DNA of 64,000 nucleotides, taken from NCBI GenBank assembly GCA_040216555.1, contig JAVJOW010000014.1, forward strand, positions 266,942 through 330,941, given 5' to 3'. Under the pieces are notes generated by a model. That model searched no databases and was not told the origin of the DNA. It saw only the letters and a list, made by a program, of their open reading frames with translations. Position numbers and translations under genes: made by a program. This DNA is from Arenibacter sp040216555. Lineage in GTDB: Bacteria > Bacteroidota > Bacteroidia > Flavobacteriales > Flavobacteriaceae. Position 1 is the stretch's first letter, and every line of letters starts with the position of its first letter. Positions 9,395-18,346 of the stretch are shown here, in pieces.

Positions 9395-11272
9395 ATGAAT
9401 GTAATCGATGTGGCAATTATAGTTGCCTATATAGTGTTGACTCTTTTTGTAGGTATTTGGGTTTCAAAAAAAGCATCCCAAGGGCTAAAGTCTTATTTTT
9501 TAGGGGGCAATAACATAAAATGGTATTATCTGGGACTTAGTAATGGTTCTGGCATGTTCGATGTTTCCGGTACGGCCTGGATGGTAGGAATTCTATTTTT
9601 GTATGGTGTAAAGAGTTTTATGTTCATGTGGCTTTGGCCCATTTGGAACCAAATCTTTGTGATGATGTTTTTGGCCGTTTGGATTAGGCGGTCCAATATT
9701 ATGACGGGATCGGAATGGATACTTACCCGCTTTGGCGATGATAGGGCAGGGAGGGCTTCCCACAGTATAGTTGCCGTGTTTGCCATTGTTGCTGCCGTAG
9801 GTTTTATTGCTTATTTCTTTGAAGGTGTAGGTAAATTTTTGACCATTATTTTACCATGGGATATGACTTTGCACATAGGGGATCTGGTTTTATTGAACTC
9901 TGAACAGTCCTATGCCATGATAATTATATTTTTGACCACGATCTATACCGTAAAAGGTGGAATGTTCTCGGTGGTAGCTACAGAAGTTCTGCAATATATC
10001 ATTATGGTTATTGCTGGAATACTTGTGGCAGGCTATGCTTTTTTTGCTTTCTCAGATGTAGAGATCAATTCGGTAATAAGCACCGAATGGAAAAACGTAT
10101 TTTTCGGTTGGGAATTGGGAACCCATTGGGACAAAGAATTTCAAGCCTTTAATGATTTGATCGATTCCGAAGGTTATAAGATGTTCGGGGCCTTGATAGG
10201 TATGACACTATTCAAGGGATTCTTTGCTAGCATTGCAGGGCCAACCCCTAGTTATGATCTTCAGAGGATATTGTCTACCAGAACGGTCAAAGATGCCGCG
10301 TATATGAGTGGTTTCACCAATTTGGTGTTGTTTATCCCTAGGTATTTGCTTATATCCGGGATCGTGGTCATCGCCTTGGTGGTGCTAACACCCGAAATGA
10401 TCGCCAACCCTTCACTTACAGGTGCTGAATTGGAGGTGCTGCTTCCAAAAGTAATCAATTTTCATGTGCCGGTAGGAATAAAGGGCTTGTTGTTAGCGGG
10501 GCTGCTCGCAGCTTTTATGTCTACTTTTTCTGCCTTTGTAAATGCGGGTCCTGCTTATTTGGTCAATGATATTTACAAAAAATACTTTAGGCCAAAGGCG
10601 TCACATAAACATTATATTAAGGTGAGTCATATAGCGTCGTTTTTGGTGGTTATTTTAGGCGTTATTATGGGATTTTTCGCAGATTCCATCAATTCCTTGA
10701 CCCTTTGGATAACAAGTGCACTTTTTGGGGGCTATGTTGCGGCCAATTTTTTAAAATGGATTTGGTGGAGATTTAACGGCTGGGGTTATTTTTGGGGTAT
10801 GTTGTCCGGACTGATTGTTGCTTCCTTGCAATTTGTACTGGATAACAACAAGGGCAATTTTATGGAGGGTAGTTTATTGTACGATCTTTCCCATGTACAC
10901 GCCATTTATCTTTTTCCAATCATTTTCGGGGTTTCCATGTTGGGCTCGTTTTTGGGAACCTATTTTAGTCCCGCTACCGACAAGGAAGTACTAAAGGCGT
11001 TCTATAAAAATGTGAAACCTTGGGGTTGGTGGAATCCTGTTTATAAGGAATTGAAAGCAGAAGACCCCAGTTTTGAAAAGAATAATGATTTTTGGTGGGA
11101 TATGATGAACTGTGCCATAGGTGTCATTTGGCAATCCAGTATGATCGTCCTCCCCATATATTTTATGATCAGGGATTACCCAAAAGCCATCATTGCTTTT
11201 GTTGTCTTTGGTATAACCTCCTCAATTCTAAAATTCACTTGGTTGGATAAGGTGAGGAAAATTCCCAATTAG
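9395..11272 (+). CDS. Sodium:solute symporter (SSS family)
   Basis: A 625-residue polytopic membrane protein of the sodium/solute symporter family. About 13-14 helices are visible, with family signatures GGNNIKWYYLGLSNGSGMF, VATEVLQYIIMVIAG and GLLLAGLLAAFMSTFSAFVNAG. It is the first gene of the rightward glycan locus and lies 74 bp upstream of a GH130 phosphorylase gene. Likely role: uptake across the inner membrane of a sugar or disaccharide released in the periplasm by the downstream hydrolases. The substrate is not determinable from sequence. The start is the ATG at 9395. Confidence 0.9.
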   Translation: MNVIDVAIIVAYIVLTLFVGIWVSKKASQGLKSYFLGGNNIKWYYLGLSNGSGMFDVSGTAWMVGILFLYGVKSFMFMWLWPIWNQIFVMMFLAVWIRRSNIMTGSEWILTRFGDDRAGRASHSIVAVFAIVAAVGFIAYFFEGVGKFLTIILPWDMTLHIGDLVLLNSEQSYAMIIIFLTTIYTVKGGMFSVVATEVLQYIIMVIAGILVAGYAFFAFSDVEINSVISTEWKNVFFGWELGTHWDKEFQAFNDLIDSEGYKMFGALIGMTLFKGFFASIAGPTPSYDLQRILSTRTVKDAAYMSGFTNLVLFIPRYLLISGIVVIALVVLTPEMIANPSLTGAELEVLLPKVINFHVPVGIKGLLLAGLLAAFMSTFSAFVNAGPAYLVNDIYKKYFRPKASHKHYIKVSHIASFLVVILGVIMGFFADSINSLTLWITSALFGGYVAANFLKWIWWRFNGWGYFWGMLSGLIVASLQFVLDNNKGNFMEGSLLYDLSHVHAIYLFPIIFGVSMLGSFLGTYFSPATDKEVLKAFYKNVKPWGWWNPVYKELKAEDPSFEKNNDFWWDMMNCAIGVIWQSSMIVLPIYFMIRDYPKAIIAFVVFGITSSILKFTWLDKVRKIPN

Positions 11273-11346
11273 AATAAAATTGAATTGCCCTTGATTAAAG
11301 TATTGGATAGTTTAAATTAGAGATAAAAAAGGTTTAATAATAATTT

Positions 11347-12327
11347 ATGAATCAAAATAAAGTGAGTAACATTCCATGGCAAGAAAGGCCTTCCAAATGT
11401 GCAGATGTAGTTTGGCGATATACGGAAAATCCAGTGGTTAAGAGGGATGCTATTCCTTCTTCCAACAGTATTTTTAATAGTGCGGTAGTGCCATTTAAAG
11501 ATGGTTTTGCTGGGGTATTCCGTTGTGATAACAAAGCGGTGCAAATGAATATTTTTGCCGGTTTTAGTAAGAATGGAGTAGATTGGGATATTAACCATGA
11601 GCCTATTCAGTTTCAAGCTGGTAATACCGATATGATCGAATCTGATTATAAATACGATCCTAGGGTGGTGTTTATAGAGGATAGGTATTGGATAACCTGG
11701 TGCAACGGATACAACGGTCCTACCATTGGTATTGGCTATACCTTCGATTTCAATGAATTTTTTCAATGTGAAAACGCCTTTTTGCCTTTTAATAGGAATG
11801 GCGTATTATTTCCGGAAAAAATAGATGGCAAATATGCAATGTTAAGTCGCCCAAGTGATAATGGACATACCCCTTTTGGGGATATATACATTAGTTATAG
11901 TCCTGATATGAAATATTGGGGGGAACACCGCTGTGTAATGAAGGTGACTCCTTTTGTAGACAGTGCATGGCAGTGTACCAAAATTGGGGCTGGGCCAATT
12001 CCCATACTGACCGATGAGGGCTGGTTGACCTTTTATCATGGGGTAATAAATACCTGCAACGGATTTAGATATTCTATGGGAGCGGCAATTTTGGACAGGG
12101 AGCGTCCAGATCAGGTTTTATATAGAACCAAACCCTATTTATTATCTCCACAGACCAATTATGAATGTGTAGGCGATGTGCCCAACGTGGTATTTCCATG
12201 TGCTGCATTGCATTCGATTGAAGAGGACAAGGTTGCTATATATTATGGGGCTGCGGATACGGTTACCGGATTGGCTTTTGGACGTATATCTGAAATTGTA
12301 AAATTCACTAAGGAGAATAGTTTGTAA
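11347..12327 (+). CDS. GH130 beta-mannoside phosphorylase
   Basis: A 326-residue five-bladed propeller enzyme without a signal peptide, so cytoplasmic. Family GH130 landmarks are FNSAVVPFKDG, GFSKNG, YDPRVVFIEDRYWITW (with D104, matching the position of the catalytic Asp in characterised members) and a C-terminal VFPCAALHSIEEDKVAIYYGAAD. Characterised relatives phosphorolyse beta-1,4-mannosyl-GlcNAc or mannooligosaccharides to mannose-1-phosphate. With GH92, GH20 and GH29 enzymes nearby, the N-glycan core disaccharide Man-beta-1,4-GlcNAc is the likely substrate, imported by the adjacent symporter. That subfamily assignment is inference. Confidence 0.88.
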   Translation: MNQNKVSNIPWQERPSKCADVVWRYTENPVVKRDAIPSSNSIFNSAVVPFKDGFAGVFRCDNKAVQMNIFAGFSKNGVDWDINHEPIQFQAGNTDMIESDYKYDPRVVFIEDRYWITWCNGYNGPTIGIGYTFDFNEFFQCENAFLPFNRNGVLFPEKIDGKYAMLSRPSDNGHTPFGDIYISYSPDMKYWGEHRCVMKVTPFVDSAWQCTKIGAGPIPILTDEGWLTFYHGVINTCNGFRYSMGAAILDRERPDQVLYRTKPYLLSPQTNYECVGDVPNVVFPCAALHSIEEDKVAIYYGAADTVTGLAFGRISEIVKFTKENSL

Positions 12328-12383
12328 TCCCTGTTTTTCCGCACGGCACTTGCTTTTTAAATAGAAACAATAAAAATTAAAAT

Positions 12384-13457
12384 ATGAAGACCTCTATTTC
12401 TATCAAAATCAGAACCTGGTCATTGGCCCTTGTGCTTTTGTGCCTTGGCATTACTACCGTAAAAGGGCAAGAGCTTGTACCAAGAAACTATATTGCATTT
12501 AAGGCAAGTGAAACACTTGTTATAGATGGGAAAGCGGATGATGAGTCCTGGCAAAAAGCCCCTTGGTCGCAGGATTATATCGATATCGAAGGTAAACTGA
12601 TACCTGATTACAGGACTAGGATGAAAATGTTATGGGATAATGACTACCTATATGTTTTGGCAGAATTGGAGGAACCTCATGTTTGGGCTACTTTAAAACA
12701 ACGGGACACCATTATTTTTTACAACAATGATTTTGAGATTTTTATAGACCCGGACGGGGATACCCACAATTATTATGAATATGAAATGAATGCCCATAAT
12801 ACATTGTGGGACTTGTTTTTGACAAAGCCGTATAGGAACCACGGCAAGGTGGTGGATAGCTGGGATATACAGGGGGTGAAATCGGCAGTAAGTATCGATG
12901 GCACCTTAAATGATTCCTCGGACACGGACAAAGGATGGACGGTGGAAATAGCCATTCCTTGGAAGGTGATCACTGAGGCAAGCAGCGGTGGCCAAGTACC
13001 CGAAAACGATTTTTGGAGAATCAACTTCTCCAGGGTAAATTGGAAATTTGATCTTACGGATGGACGCTATTCCAGGAAAAAAGACGATAACGGAAAGTTT
13101 ATGCCCGAATATAACTGGGTTTGGTCACCTCAAGGAGTTATAAATATGCACGAGCCGGAGCATTGGGGCTACGTATATTTTTCTTCCGAGGAAGCAGGTG
13201 GAAAGGCCAATTTTTCAATTCCACAGGACGACTATATTAAATGGTATTTGTATTCACTTTACAGAGGAGTTTTACAAGGGAAAAAGGACGCTGAGAAGTT
13301 GGTGGCAATGCCCAAAACCATTTTGGGAAAGGCCATAAAACCAAGTCTGGAAAAACATAGATTTGGATACAATATATGGGTAAAAAGTCCATTTACGGGA
13401 AAAATTTTGACAATCAGGGAAGATGGGGAATTCCGTAGTATGGATGAAAAGAAGTAA
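12384..13457 (+). CDS. Secreted carbohydrate-binding family 9-like protein
   Basis: A 357-residue protein with a cleavable signal peptide (hydrophobic stretch about 12-29, cleavage near VKGQ). The body matches the CBM9-like beta-sandwich: LVIDGKADDESWQKAPW, MLWDNDYLYVLAELEEPHVWATL, DFEIFIDPDGDTHNYYEYEMNA and WTVEIAIPWKV are characteristic. The C-terminal 80 residues have no recognised motif. It sits between the phosphorylase and hexosaminidase genes in the same orientation. Likely a periplasmic or surface glycan-binding protein; no catalytic residues are evident. The family is common in marine Bacteroidota glycan loci. Confidence 0.85.
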   Translation: MKTSISIKIRTWSLALVLLCLGITTVKGQELVPRNYIAFKASETLVIDGKADDESWQKAPWSQDYIDIEGKLIPDYRTRMKMLWDNDYLYVLAELEEPHVWATLKQRDTIIFYNNDFEIFIDPDGDTHNYYEYEMNAHNTLWDLFLTKPYRNHGKVVDSWDIQGVKSAVSIDGTLNDSSDTDKGWTVEIAIPWKVITEASSGGQVPENDFWRINFSRVNWKFDLTDGRYSRKKDDNGKFMPEYNWVWSPQGVINMHEPEHWGYVYFSSEEAGGKANFSIPQDDYIKWYLYSLYRGVLQGKKDAEKLVAMPKTILGKAIKPSLEKHRFGYNIWVKSPFTGKILTIREDGEFRSMDEKK

Positions 13458-13508
13458 ACCTTTCTTCAAAATTTTGGGTAGGTTTTAGTAAATAATAAAG
13501 GAAGTTAA

Positions 13509-15836
13509 ATGAAAAAGATATTGTTTCAAGGTTTAGGGGTATTTCTATTGGTTCTTGCTGTAGGATGTGGAGAAGAAAGTAAAACCAATTTTACGGAGAA
13601 TGATATAAATATTGTTCCCAAACCTTTGGAAATGAAATTAAACCAAGGGGCCTTTAGGTTTACCAAGGACACAAAATTTGTCGTGCAGAATGATCAAGCT
13701 GAGGTTTTGGAGATATTGCAAAATAAATTTGTTTCGGCAGCAGGATGGAACTTGGAGGTAGTGAACAGGACACCAAGTAGCAATTTTGTACAATTATCCA
13801 CAGATTCGTCCCTGGCCGACGAGGGCTATAACCTAAAGGTGACAGAGAATCAGGTAATTATTAATGCCAATGGCCAAAATGGATTTTTGTATGGTTTGGA
13901 AACAATTAGGCAATTACTTCCAGTCGCCATAGAAAGTAAAAGTGTAGTCCACAATATTGAATGGGATATTCCCAATGTCGAAATCGAGGATAGCCCCCGT
14001 TTTAAATGGAGAGGTTTTATGTTGGATGTTTCCAGACATTTTTTTGACAAGGATTATGTTTTGGCCACTATAGACCAATTGGCCTTGTTGAAAATGAACA
14101 CCCTCCACCTACATTTGGTCGATGACCAGGGTTGGCGTATAGAAATAAAAAAGTACCCAAAATTAACAGAAGTAGGGGGCTTTAGGGTGGGTCAGGAAGA
14201 TAAACCCTGGAATGCCAGGCCTACAGCCGAATTGGGCACAAACGCTACCTATGGTGGGTTCTATACCCAGGAAGATATTAAAGAAATTGTTGCTTATGCC
14301 AGTAGTAGGGGAGTAACGGTAGTTCCGGAAATAGAAATGCCGGCACACGTAATGAGTGCCATAGCTGCATACCCTGAATTATCCTGTTTTCAAAAACCTA
14401 TTATGGTCCCTTCTGGAGGAGTGTGGCCCATAACCGAAATTTACTGTCCAGGAAAAGATACCACCTTTGAATTTTTGGAAAATGTATTGTTGGAAGTAAT
14501 GGAATTGTTCCCTTCACAATATATCCATGTTGGAGGCGATGAGGCCACCAAGACCAATTGGAAAACATGTCCGGATTGCAAAAAAAGAATTCAAGTAGAA
14601 GGACTTGAAAATGTTGAGGAGTTGCAAAGCTACTTTATTCAACGGATGGAACGTTTTTTAAGTTCCAAGGGAAGAATTTTATTGGGTTGGGATGAAATAT
14701 TGGAAGGCGGTTTGGCTCCTGGCGCTACCGTTATGAGTTGGCGTGGAGTAAAAGGTGGCTTGGAAGCCTCCGAAGCTGGTCATGATGTAGTGATGACCCC
14801 TAATTCACATTGTTATTTTGATTATTATCAAGGAGATCAAGATGCTGAACCTTTGGCTTGGGGAGGTAACTTGCCCCTGAGCAAGGTTTATCAATTTGAC
14901 CCTGTCGTCGGGGGGATGAGCGAGGAGCAGGCCAAACATGTTTTAGGAGGGCAGGCCAATTTATGGACAGAATATGTTCCTTCCAAAGCTCAGGCGGAGT
15001 ATATGACCTATCCGCGTTTGGCTGCTTTGGCAGAAGCTGTATGGAGTAGTAAGGGCAACAGAAATTGGGACGATTTTTCAAACAGGGTTGGCAGTCTATT
15101 TCAAAGATATGGTATAATGGGAGTCAATTATGCCAAAAGTGCCTTTCAGGTAACTACTGAAACTTCGATCAATACTGAAACGGGTATTATTTCAATCGCC
15201 CTTAAATCAGAATTTCCCCAGGCGGATATTCGGTTTTCCCTAGATGGGAGCGATATTACTTCGTCCTCGGAAACATATTCCGCTCCTCTAGATATTGATA
15301 GGACAACTAAAATCAAAGCACAAGTTTTTAATGATGGTGAACCTGTGGGTGCCCTTTTTGAGAAAACTATTCAATATCATAAGGCTGTGGGGAAACCAGT
15401 AACCTATTTAAATAACTATCATGATAGTTATAAGGGAGCTGAAGATTTGGGGATGGTAAATGTAGTTCGCGGGTCCAAAAATTTTCACGACGGACAATGG
15501 CAAGGATGGTTGGGTGACGATATGGAATTGGTAATCGACCTGGAATCTCCAACGGAGATTGAAAAGATCAGTGTAGGGACATTGGAAAACCAAGGTTCTG
15601 GAATTTATTTTCCTGTCCAAGTTGAGGTTTTCCTTTCGGATGATGGTAAATCCTATAGAAATGCAGGAATCGTAAAGCGGGAATATGCGGTAAACAATGG
15701 TTCGGAATTAAAGGATTTTGTGGTAGAAGTAGGGAAACAGACCTCTAGATATATTAAGGTAAAGGCAACAAACTTAGGTTCTTCGCCTGCAGGAGGTGGC
15801 TCATGGATGTTTGTTGATGAGGTAGTCGTGGAATAA
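13509..15836 (+). CDS. GH20 beta-N-acetylhexosaminidase, lipoprotein with discoidin-like C-terminus
   Basis: A 775-residue exo-hexosaminidase. A lipoprotein signal ends in LAVGC. Residues about 30-150 form the GH20b domain and 160-530 the catalytic barrel, with MLDVSRHFF, LHLHLVDDQGWRIEIKKYP and the acid/polariser pair D344-E345 in HVGGDEATK. A chitobiase C-terminal-like region (IRFSLDGSDITSSSETYSAPL) follows, and residues 630-775 form a discoidin-like module ending SWMFVDEVVVE, similar to the ends of two other proteins here. It cleaves terminal beta-linked GlcNAc or GalNAc, here most plausibly N-glycan antennae before the mannosidase acts. Lipidation suggests cell-envelope location. Confidence 0.93.
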   Translation: MKKILFQGLGVFLLVLAVGCGEESKTNFTENDINIVPKPLEMKLNQGAFRFTKDTKFVVQNDQAEVLEILQNKFVSAAGWNLEVVNRTPSSNFVQLSTDSSLADEGYNLKVTENQVIINANGQNGFLYGLETIRQLLPVAIESKSVVHNIEWDIPNVEIEDSPRFKWRGFMLDVSRHFFDKDYVLATIDQLALLKMNTLHLHLVDDQGWRIEIKKYPKLTEVGGFRVGQEDKPWNARPTAELGTNATYGGFYTQEDIKEIVAYASSRGVTVVPEIEMPAHVMSAIAAYPELSCFQKPIMVPSGGVWPITEIYCPGKDTTFEFLENVLLEVMELFPSQYIHVGGDEATKTNWKTCPDCKKRIQVEGLENVEELQSYFIQRMERFLSSKGRILLGWDEILEGGLAPGATVMSWRGVKGGLEASEAGHDVVMTPNSHCYFDYYQGDQDAEPLAWGGNLPLSKVYQFDPVVGGMSEEQAKHVLGGQANLWTEYVPSKAQAEYMTYPRLAALAEAVWSSKGNRNWDDFSNRVGSLFQRYGIMGVNYAKSAFQVTTETSINTETGIISIALKSEFPQADIRFSLDGSDITSSSETYSAPLDIDRTTKIKAQVFNDGEPVGALFEKTIQYHKAVGKPVTYLNNYHDSYKGAEDLGMVNVVRGSKNFHDGQWQGWLGDDMELVIDLESPTEIEKISVGTLENQGSGIYFPVQVEVFLSDDGKSYRNAGIVKREYAVNNGSELKDFVVEVGKQTSRYIKVKATNLGSSPAGGGSWMFVDEVVVE

Positions 15837-16081
15837 TTGGAAAGCTGGGGAAACATACCCTTAGCTCCTTTCAAAAGGAGAATTAATGTTGGTTGGATCA
15901 ATCTCTTCGGGCTTGTTTTCCAATGCTTGAATAATAATAAGAGGAAAGTCCGAAAAACCAAGGTTTTCTTTTCAATGGTTTAATTTAATAAAGGAGGATT
16001 GGTAGACTCCACAACTGATACGGGGTGTGTAAATTTAAGATTGAAGACTGATCAACATAGGCATAATTAGCAAAAAGAACA

Positions 16082-18328
16082 ATGAGATTACAACGTATAT
16101 TATTATTATTATTAATACTGACAGTTTTTACCCTTGGGGCCTATGCTCAAAAACAACCCGTAGATTATGTGAATCCCTTTATAGGCACTTCAAATTTTGG
16201 GACCACCAATCCCGGGCCTATTGCGGTAAGGGGTATGGTAAGTGTATCTCCCTTTAATGTGGCGGGACCTAAAAATTTACCTTTGGAAAAAGACAGTCGA
16301 TGGTTGTCCACACCTTATGTACAGGAGAACACATTCTTAACAGGATTCAGTCACGTTAATCTAAGTGGGGTGGGCTGTCCGGAACTAGGGGTAATCTTGG
16401 CCATGCCCACCACAGGTGATCTTGAAGTTGATTATTTAAAGTACGGCACCTCTTATTCCAATGAGGTTTCTAAAGTTGGATACTATTCCAATACTTTGGA
16501 TGATTATAATATAAAAGTAGAGGCCACAGCAACCACTAGAGTGGGGGTAAGCAAATATTTCTTTCCTAAAGGGGATGCCAATATTCTCATAAATCTAGGC
16601 TTGGGCCTCACCAATGAACAAGGTGCTTCTATCAGGGTAGTTTCATCAACCGAAGTTGAAGGGGTTCGTTCTGTTGGTTCATTTTGTTATTACAAACCAG
16701 AGGAAGCATATCCGGTATACTTTGTAGCACGGTTCTCCCGGCCTGCGGACGAATTTGGGGTCTGGAAAAAACCAACGACCTACAAAGGTGCCGAGGCGGA
16801 ATGGATGGGTTACAACGGAAAGACACGGGTAATGCCAGGGTATGCCATGGAAGTTGTAGGGGATAGCATTGGCAGTTATATGCGGTATAATTTTAGAGAA
16901 CCTACGGTAGTTGAAATGAAGGTTGGGATCTCCTATGTCAGCATTGAAAATGCCCGTGAAAACCTGGAAAAGGAAACATCAACGCGAAGTTTTGACCAAA
17001 TTCGGGCAGAGTCCAAGGAAAATTGGAACGAATATTTATCCAAAATTGAGGTAGAAGGAGGTGCTGAAGAAGATAAGGTCAAGTTTTATTCGGCCCTTTA
17101 CCACACTTTAATACATCCCAGTACCCTAAATGATTATAATGGGGACTATCCCAAAATGAGAACTAGGGAAACCTTAAGGACCCAGGATACCAGATATACC
17201 GTATTTTCTCTATGGGATACCTATCGGAATTTACATCAGCTTATGAGTTTGGTCTATCCAAGACAGCAATCCAATATGGTGAAGAGTATGTTGCAAATCT
17301 ACGATGAGAGCGGATGGTTGCCAAAATGGGAGTTAAATGCCACGGAAACCACTACCATGGTAGGGGATCCGGCAGGGATTGTTATCGCTGATACCTATTT
17401 GAAGGGTATTAGGGATTTTGATGTGGAAAAGGCTTATACAGCAATGATCAAAAGTGCAGATCAGATTCAAGATAATCCCCTTCGCCCGGGACTAAAGGAT
17501 TATTTGGAAAAGGGATACCTTACCACCAAAACAACCAATAGTGGATCTGTCTCTACCACCCAGGAATACAATATTTCAGATTATGCCATAGCCCAGTTGG
17601 CCATGGCCCTAGGTAAAAAGAGGGACTATCAACGCTTCTCCAAAAGGTCCATTTCATATAGGAATCTTTTCGACAAGGAATTTAATCTTTTAAGGCCTAG
17701 GAATGATGATGGATCATGGTTGACTCCCTATAACCCGGAAGCCGGGGCCAACTTTGTAAAAAATCTAGGATTCATTGAAGGCAATGCCTGGCAGTATTCA
17801 TTTATGGTCACCCATGATGCCAATGGTCTTATGAAACTTATGGGCGGGGCAAAACCTTTTGCAAATAGATTACAGGATGTGTTTGATAAAGGGCATTTTG
17901 ATATGGCCAATGAACCGGATATCGCTTATCCCTATTTGTTCAATTATGTAAAAGGAGAGGAAAGACGGACCCAGAAAATGGTTTCCGACTTACTGGATAC
18001 ATATTATAAGAATTCACCTGATGGACTTCCGGGAAATGATGATACGGGTACCATGTCTGCCTGGGCCGTTTTTTCAATGATGGGGATATACCCTATAAGT
18101 CCGGCAAATGCAATTTATACTATAACAACCCCACGTTTTAATAAGATAACCATACATTTGGATAGTGCTTATTATCAACAGGAAAAAATTACTATAATTT
18201 CAAACTTTTCCGAGCAAAACCGCTTTATTGAAAATATTAAGATTGAGGGAAAACCACATAAAAAATATTTTATAAGCCATGATGAATTGGTTAACGGCAA
18301 AACTCTGGAGTTGAAATTGAACAAATAG
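16082..18328 (+). CDS. GH92 alpha-mannosidase
   Basis: A 748-residue exo-acting alpha-mannosidase with a signal peptide (hydrophobic Leu-rich stretch, cleavage at AYAQ). The GH92 pattern is clear: VNPFIGTSNFGTTNPGP at the start, FSLWDTYRNLHQLMSLVYP, and the calcium/catalytic segment GNDDTGTMSAWAVFSMMGIYP with D653 and D654. GH92 enzymes are calcium-dependent inverting mannosidases that trim alpha-1,2/1,3/1,6 mannose from N-glycans. The opening motif differs from the common GxGGHGHTFPGA version, so linkage preference cannot be read off. It is 245 bp after the GH20 gene and directly before the DUF4838 gene. Confidence 0.93.
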   Translation: MRLQRILLLLLILTVFTLGAYAQKQPVDYVNPFIGTSNFGTTNPGPIAVRGMVSVSPFNVAGPKNLPLEKDSRWLSTPYVQENTFLTGFSHVNLSGVGCPELGVILAMPTTGDLEVDYLKYGTSYSNEVSKVGYYSNTLDDYNIKVEATATTRVGVSKYFFPKGDANILINLGLGLTNEQGASIRVVSSTEVEGVRSVGSFCYYKPEEAYPVYFVARFSRPADEFGVWKKPTTYKGAEAEWMGYNGKTRVMPGYAMEVVGDSIGSYMRYNFREPTVVEMKVGISYVSIENARENLEKETSTRSFDQIRAESKENWNEYLSKIEVEGGAEEDKVKFYSALYHTLIHPSTLNDYNGDYPKMRTRETLRTQDTRYTVFSLWDTYRNLHQLMSLVYPRQQSNMVKSMLQIYDESGWLPKWELNATETTTMVGDPAGIVIADTYLKGIRDFDVEKAYTAMIKSADQIQDNPLRPGLKDYLEKGYLTTKTTNSGSVSTTQEYNISDYAIAQLAMALGKKRDYQRFSKRSISYRNLFDKEFNLLRPRNDDGSWLTPYNPEAGANFVKNLGFIEGNAWQYSFMVTHDANGLMKLMGGAKPFANRLQDVFDKGHFDMANEPDIAYPYLFNYVKGEERRTQKMVSDLLDTYYKNSPDGLPGNDDTGTMSAWAVFSMMGIYPISPANAIYTITTPRFNKITIHLDSAYYQQEKITIISNFSEQNRFIENIKIEGKPHKKYFISHDELVNGKTLELKLNK

Positions 18329-18346
18329 GTCAAAATCACATTGAGA